Shown here: piece after piece, positions 58,799 through 64,000 of the stretch
How positions within the stretch are numbered: position 1 is the first letter of the stretch
Layout: each line of letters starts with the position of its first letter
NCBI GenBank assembly: GCA_014898425.1
Contig: RCSZ01000006.1
Span: 868,001 to 932,000 of the forward strand
Direction: 5' to 3'
From: Botryotinia globosa
Taxonomy: Eukaryota > Ascomycota > Leotiomycetes > Helotiales > Sclerotiniaceae
Length of the DNA stretch: 64,000 bases
The notes under the pieces: model-generated
Told to the model about the DNA's origin: nothing
The model's input: only the letters and a program-made list of their open reading frames with translations
Database searches by the model: none
Made by a program: the position numbers and the translations under genes

Positions 58799-59939
58799 TC
58801 ATTTCTTCAAAACGGCATCGTACATGGTAAACAGAATCCCAATGCCAGTCCCAAGAAGCGTGCTCTGATATCCCCCATAAAGTGCCGAATTAATTCTAGC
58901 CACGTGCTCAAGGTCCACGAGCCCACCAAGAGTTGCGCCTTGGCCGTAAACTACGAATGTTATAAGTCCCTTTACGATGTTGAATGTCAATGGATCAAAC
59001 GAATAATGTTTGCTTCGCGTGCTTGGTTTGCTCGTAAGATTGTAGAAGTATGCTGCAAACAACGGAAGCAAGAGACTGGTGGATAACCATAGAGCAAAGG
59101 GGCCCCAGAAGGACGTGGTCAACAAAAGGAATAGATCCGGAATTTTGACCGCGTATTCGGAGGTATTCAGGTAATGGAGTGGGGGAATTGTGAATGCGTA
59201 TTTGTTTTGCAAAAGTTCTGGTTGAAGTTGTAGTGCCTCTGATAGTAGCATGATGAATTCAAGTGCCACGACAGTTGATACAGTTTCACGGGCAGTCTCT
59301 ACAGCTTCGACTATACCCAAGTCCTTATAGTATTCATTTGCTTTCGCGCGTAAAACTGCCGTGCGTCGATCGATAACATCTGCGACAACGGCAGGAGATG
59401 GTGGGATAGGGACGTTTGATGCAAATGTGATTGCGTTTGCGCGAGGAGTTTGGGTGAGAGCAGTACTAGAGCGCGCAATTGCTCTTTCAGATTCCGAATC
59501 ATCACTACAGAAGTATTAGTTACTCTTTCAACAAAGTAACGCGCTTGGCGCGTCGCAACACGTACGTAGTTTGGTTCCCGACCTCCGAAATTTCTGACGC
59601 AAGTCTAGTTCTGCGTCTTAACGATCTCTTTGTGTCCATTTCCTCGTGGACAGAGGATGGCTCCTTCTTCACAGGTGAAGCACCGGATCTTCTATTATAG
59701 TATGGTATGAGGCGCGTCTCGTTAGCTAGTTGCGATTCATTTTCAACCAGGTAGTCTTCGAGCGCAAGCTCAAGTTCTGTCTTCTTGATACCATCGATAC
59801 TGAGAGAATGGTCAGTGACTTCTGTTGCAAAGCTGGTGAGATATGTGAATGTCGCATACTATTTAAGTCCAATTGAATCCGCAAGCTCCATCAAATCCCC
59901 CTTCCGTTGCGCCTTGATCCAGTTTGCTACCCCGGACAT
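58799..59939 (-). CDS. SAP-like N-terminus plus C-terminal membrane helices, unknown function
   Basis: Exons complement(59860..59939, 59566..59799, 58799..59504) join in frame (339 residues). The N-terminal 45 residues (WIKAQRKGDLMELADSIGLK, then GIKKTELELALEDYLV) have the helix-extended loop-helix pattern of SAP-type motifs. A basic, Ser-rich disordered part follows. The C-terminal half is membrane: FIMLLSEALQL, LFLLLTTSFWGPFALWLST with LLLPLFAAYFYNL, IVKGLITFVVYG and a final LLGTGIGILFTMYDAVL. I do not recognise a named family. The combination of a nucleic-acid-binding-type motif with several membrane helices suggests a nuclear-envelope protein, as in Heh/Src1-like proteins, but this is inference. 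A TCACGTGAT lies 188 bp upstream. Confidence 0.78.
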
Positions 59940-60586
59940 GATGTTATATGATGGTTGCTTCGCGAAAGAATGCGATCGTGGTAATTATATTCGATAAGTG
60001 TTTGTAGAATGGTGCGGGGATATCTGATGTCTGCTCTTCGGGTTATCGTGCGAAGTTTGGGCAGATATTGTGGGGTGCCGAATGAGGAAGGAATCGCGTA
60101 GTGTCAACAAACAAGCGCTAGAGTTTTCACGTGATTGACTTAAATCACTAGCTCGGAGTCGCAGAGTACTGAAGATATTCTGGTTTGGATAAGTCTTGGT
60201 ATGCTACAAAGTATCTCTTTTCCAAATGGGTTGATGACCTTTGAATGTTGAGCAACCCTTCTTTATGAAGCTCTGATCCTGTCGTTGTCATGGGAGATCC
60301 AAGGAACTCCTTGTAAGAATACTCGAGTCCTGGGAAGGAATGTGCGCAACACTCGCTGCGAACGGATAGACGCGAACATCGGGTTTAATTATTTTTTATC
60401 TTTGCAATAAAGTATTTCCATCCCGTGACTTGATACATGAAAAGGACAGATGAAAGCGACCTTTTGACACAATCTCTATACATGTGTTGGGAGCGAAAGT
60501 CTTGAAATGGTTTTTGTTGTCATCTTTTCCTATTGCATCAGGCAATGACCATCGGACAGGTCTGGTGGTATCATGAGGCTAAAGCA
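59940..60586. other. Intergenic; promoter side of the SAP-like gene, no gene
   Basis: No gene was seen. Contains TCACGTGAT at 60127-60135 and AT-rich sequence near the P450 3' end. Confidence 0.5.
60127..60135 (+). promoter_or_regulatory. TCACGTGAT E-box element
   Basis: Exact TCACGTGAT, 188 bp upstream of the SAP-like gene start, the usual promoter distance. Confidence 0.4.
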
Positions 60587-62683
60587 CTAATCTATAATAT
60601 TTACAAAGCGTTCCTCCCCCTTTTTTACCAGTCGTACCGGAATAAAACCAGGGTGCAGTTTCAGAGTGATGAGTGACGTAGCCCCTCTAATCGTCTCTCT
60701 TGCCTTCTTTTGCGCCTTACTATACAATTCCCTCTTCTCGTCTGCGGACATCCTCAAAACTTCTTCATCTGTAGCCCACTCATCGACTGCAAGCTCCATT
60801 GAGTAATTTTGCAAAACTACAGCAAGTACGCCCATGACCTCAACCTGGGCCAATCTTCGACCTAAGCAAGATCGAGCACCATCGGAGAATGGAATGTAAG
60901 AACCTCTAACTGGGCGAAATAATCCTTCGGATGTGGTTTTCCCTGTGAATCCGCCAAAATCATCATCCTCAGAGGAATCATTGGCGCTGTCATCTTTCCC
61001 TAATTGCTTAATGAGCCATCTCTCTGGTTTAAAATCATCGAGATCGTTATTCTGCGTGGTGATTTTCGAGGGCTCAGTTGGCCAGTACCTAGGATTTCGA
61101 TGGAGACCTATTGTATTAAGGTTGATATGGGCACCAGCGGGGAGAGTTATTTTCTTTCCATCAATGAAAATTGTTTGATCGTGACCTTGACCAACTGATT
61201 TGGGAATATTAACCACGGGAGGCATGAGGCGAAGTTGTTCATTGAGAGTGGCTCCGACCATACCACCCATGAGGACGTTGATATTCTTCTCATAATCCCA
61301 AGTCTCAGGAGATTCATCTCCAAAGATTTTTTGCACTTCTTCTTGAACTTGTCGCTGGGATCTAGGGCTAATGGCTAGTTCTACGAGGCAGAAGTGGACC
61401 GAGTTTGCGGTCGTCTCATGACCCGCGACCATCATGACGAAGGCATTTCCCAAAATTTCCGAGTCCGAGAGAGCGACTTTGTTAGCTTGCCCTTTTTCGA
61501 CTCGGTCCGGTGACGGTTTAGTAGACCCCAGCGCACTTGAAGGACCGTATGAACTCTTCACTAGGAAGCCCATAATATCCATACCCTCACTTTCCTTACT
61601 CTCCATAGCATCCCGAGCCTTTTGGGCAAACAACTCGTTCATGTATTGACCGAAATTTTCAAAGGATTCTAATGCTTTGTGGGCGGAACTAAAAGGCATT
61701 AATCCTAGGGGAAAAAATTAGTTCTTGTAAAAAACCAAGTTGTTCTTAGTACTTACTCAGGAGCCATTTAGGAAGAAATAGCACCCAGAATAAAGTCTCC
61801 AAAAGAGTACTCAAAGATCTCTCGAAGCTCATCGTGTGACCTTCAGGCGCTTCATTACTGCTGTAGACGGATTCTTGTTCCTTGCTCCTTGCTTTCTCTC
61901 CTGGCCATAGTAGACGAACCCCGAATCCAATTCTGCTTATAATGTGCAATGTAACTCTCATCGTGTCAGTAGGAACCTCTTTCAAAGTCACATTTCCTCT
62001 CCCGTCAGGACCTAGCCATCTTCTCAACATTCCCTGTGCTTGTGCACAAGATTCTGCAAACACTAGCGCGTTGTTCTTTTCAGTAAAACTTGGTGAAGAT
62101 ATCTTCCTATGCCCCCTCCATTCAATTCCTTCGGTTGTTACAACATTCCGACCAAATATCTCGAGAATACGGTACGATTCAAGAGGTTTGGGAAAGGCCT
62201 CTCGACGACTTGTGATCTGGTGAGTCGCTTCTGCATTTGAGATAAATACAAGGATTGATCCAGGGGAAACGGTTAAGAATGCATCGCCGTTTTTGGCAAA
62301 TGGGTGGTAAAGTTTCTCCCAGCACCAATCTGGTGTCATATAACTGAATTTTGTTAGAGTTACCCTCAACACCTAGGTACTGTTGGTTATCATCGCTTAC
62401 TCAATCCAACTTTCTGTCCATGTTGTCGGCAGCTTTTTAATGAAAGGTAACCACACACGATGAGTTATTAACCAAAATGGATTATAAAGGCCAATCGCTA
62501 GAATCAATCAGCATGTAAGGTTCCAAAGAGATAATGTAACTCACGCGTTATTACATATGTTAAACCTGAACGTTTCGCAGCTGCAATATTCTTTTGTAAT
62601 CCTACTATGTTCGAATACACCCAATAAACTGGAAGTGTAGCCAAAACAAGAGTGAACAGTGAAATCATTTCAATGATGTGCAT
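60587..62683 (-). CDS. Cytochrome P450 monooxygenase, complete
   Basis: Exons complement(62545..62683, 62401..62497, 61757..62343, 60587..61704) join in frame (646 residues). The ATG at 62683 gives a membrane anchor (MISLFTLVLATLPVYWVYS), with a second in-frame ATG five codons later. P450 motifs are in order: WRGHRKISSPSF (C-helix), MVAGHETTANSV (I-helix), NEQLRLMPPV (ExxR), FKPERW, and FSDGARSCLGRRLAQVE (haem Cys). The protein is longer than usual because of an insert (about 470-500) with acidic Ser/Asp between PERW and the haem loop. ER-bound monooxygenase; the family and substrate cannot be assigned by eye. It is related in sequence order to the damaged P450 at 16-17.8 kb, but not closely. 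Confidence 0.93.
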
Positions 62684-64000
62684 GCAGCACGGTCCAATTG
62701 ATTAAAGTAGAACAAGTACACTGGCCAGTGCAAAAAGCAAATAGTTCTACAGTGTATGTGGTAAGATTACCCAGATTCGGAATTATCAGCGAACAAGTGT
62801 CGATAACATTGGAAATTGAAAGAGAATATCAATCTATTATAATGTAGAGGGAAGGCAACCTCTCCAATATTGGAAGGGGGCAGGCAGCTGGCCATTATTA
62901 GATGCCACTTAAATACTTACTACCTATCTAGTGGATAAGGGGCTAACCTCTCGGACGCTGGCTTTGCCGTTCAAACATATGGAAAGAGAAGCCGCATTCA
63001 CTGATGTTTCAACCAATTAGCGTTTCTAGAATGTAGGTATGGTGTCGATGCCCAAACAATGCAAAACGTCTCGAGCATGGCTTTGTGTGCATAGCAATTA
63101 CTATCTAGTATCTACAGAGTAACAAGGTGGAGTCTCAAAATGCACCAGAACTACTGCGGGAGGAGTTCATATAATGATAACCTCTCACAAGCATTAAATG
63201 AATGATTCCGAGAAATTTCTTCCATATCTAAACGAATTTCTTCCATATCTAAACGAATTTCTTATTTAACACTTGCAGCGTATTCAAGATTTCCTTTCGA
63301 TAAATTTGATATTGGTTATTGAAAACAGTGAGTTTTGGTTGATTTTGGTGAGGAAAGTCGGTAAATGTCAAACAAAGCTGACCCTCATCGACTACAAGCC
63401 TGAGTACATGCTGTAATTGCTAGGAAATTGTAACGTTGTGAGATGATAATTGGCAAGACGAGCCGGACGTTCGTTCTTTGATAGAGAGTACCTCGAGAGT
63501 ACTTGGCATGAGAGAAAGTGATAGACATCCCTTTGCCACAAATGAAACAAAAAAGATTAATGACGGCCATGGTGTTACCCATTCCGTCATTGATTCCGAG
63601 TTCTTCGAGTTCGTTTTCGTATTGCAGACGCACCGCCAATGACAAGAATGCCCGGATTTCGCATACTCTAGGAAACACGTCACATCTCATTGGACGTTGT
63701 TCACGTTTCTTGTAGATCTCTGGCTCCCCGACGAAGCGTGCTTCGGATCTTGAGTAACCGACTCTCAACCAAAGCTTTGTTGTTTTGAAAAACGTGCTCA
63801 AGAGCTTAATCGTTGAGACGGGTCAATGACACTTGCTTGAATTATCATGTAAACCATGTTATGTTGTTGGCACAGCAGAAAGTTGGCCAACGAAACAGAT
63901 ACCGGTATATGTAGCAAAGTATATCAAAAATAGAATGGAAATCTGAACGACAACGCGTATGGAGATCGATTTGCTCAAGCATTTGCGCATTAATGATCTC
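62684..64000. other. Intergenic, no supported gene to window end
   Basis: Upstream of the P450. A 138-residue minus-strand frame at 63385-63801 has no recognisable domain and is not reported. Contains a 21-bp tandem duplication at 63214-63263. Confidence 0.5.
63214..63263. repeat. 21-bp direct tandem repeat
   Basis: Two exact copies of a 21-bp unit (starting aatttcttcc) and a partial third copy. Confidence 0.95.

Noticed and set aside
63385..63801. Minus-strand 138-residue frame near the window end
   Set aside because: No recognisable motif; the Cys/Phe-rich central part looks like chance reading. It could be a short lineage-specific gene but cannot be supported.

Overview
The window is a gene-dense stretch of a filamentous ascomycete chromosome. 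The evidence is many short GT-AG introns (mostly about 50-110 nt), fungal-only families (CFEM, fungal STAND/NLR, fungal P450s, an Slt2-type MAP kinase, a fungal C2H2 family), and AT-rich blocks that look mutated by repeat-induced point mutation (RIP). Protein character suggests a Leotiomycete such as Botrytis or Sclerotinia; this is a judgement from familiarity, not from a search. Exon joins below were worked out by hand from splice consensus and phase, and every join given keeps frame.

Layout. 1-8.5 kb: an 8-bp satellite, a CFEM surface protein (-), an F-box-like gene (-), a two-HTH plus HD phosphohydrolase (-) divergent from a cyclase-family enzyme (+). 8.5-18 kb: a Tpt1/KptA-like protein with altered catalytic residues (-), the mitochondrial protease OMA1 (-) divergent from a Kelch protein (+), a zinc nucleoside deaminase (+), and a damaged cytochrome P450 (+). 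19.8-25.4 kb: a secreted serine carboxypeptidase (+), a PRELI/Ups lipid-transfer protein (-) divergent from cytosolic tryptophanyl-tRNA synthetase (+). 25.4-30 kb: an AT-rich island enclosing a decayed NACHT-WD40 NLR. 30-46.6 kb: microsatellite-rich DNA, an unknown protein, the cell-wall-integrity MAPK (Slt2/Bmp3 type), an aminodeoxychorismate lyase (-), a multi-pass glycoprotein, TOM70, then 3 kb of satellites. 46.6-54.3 kb: two related C2H2 proteins in the same orientation. 55-62.7 kb: a mitochondrial TPR protein (-) divergent from a Dap1-type haem protein (+), a SAP-like membrane protein (-), and an intact P450 (-).

Genes are organised singly, not in operons. Several concern mitochondria (OMA1, PRELI/Ups, TOM70, the TPR protein). 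DAP1-type proteins are known P450 partners, and two P450 loci lie in the window. No secondary-metabolite backbone enzyme was seen, so this does not look like a biosynthetic cluster. I see no tRNA or rRNA gene and no intact transposon.
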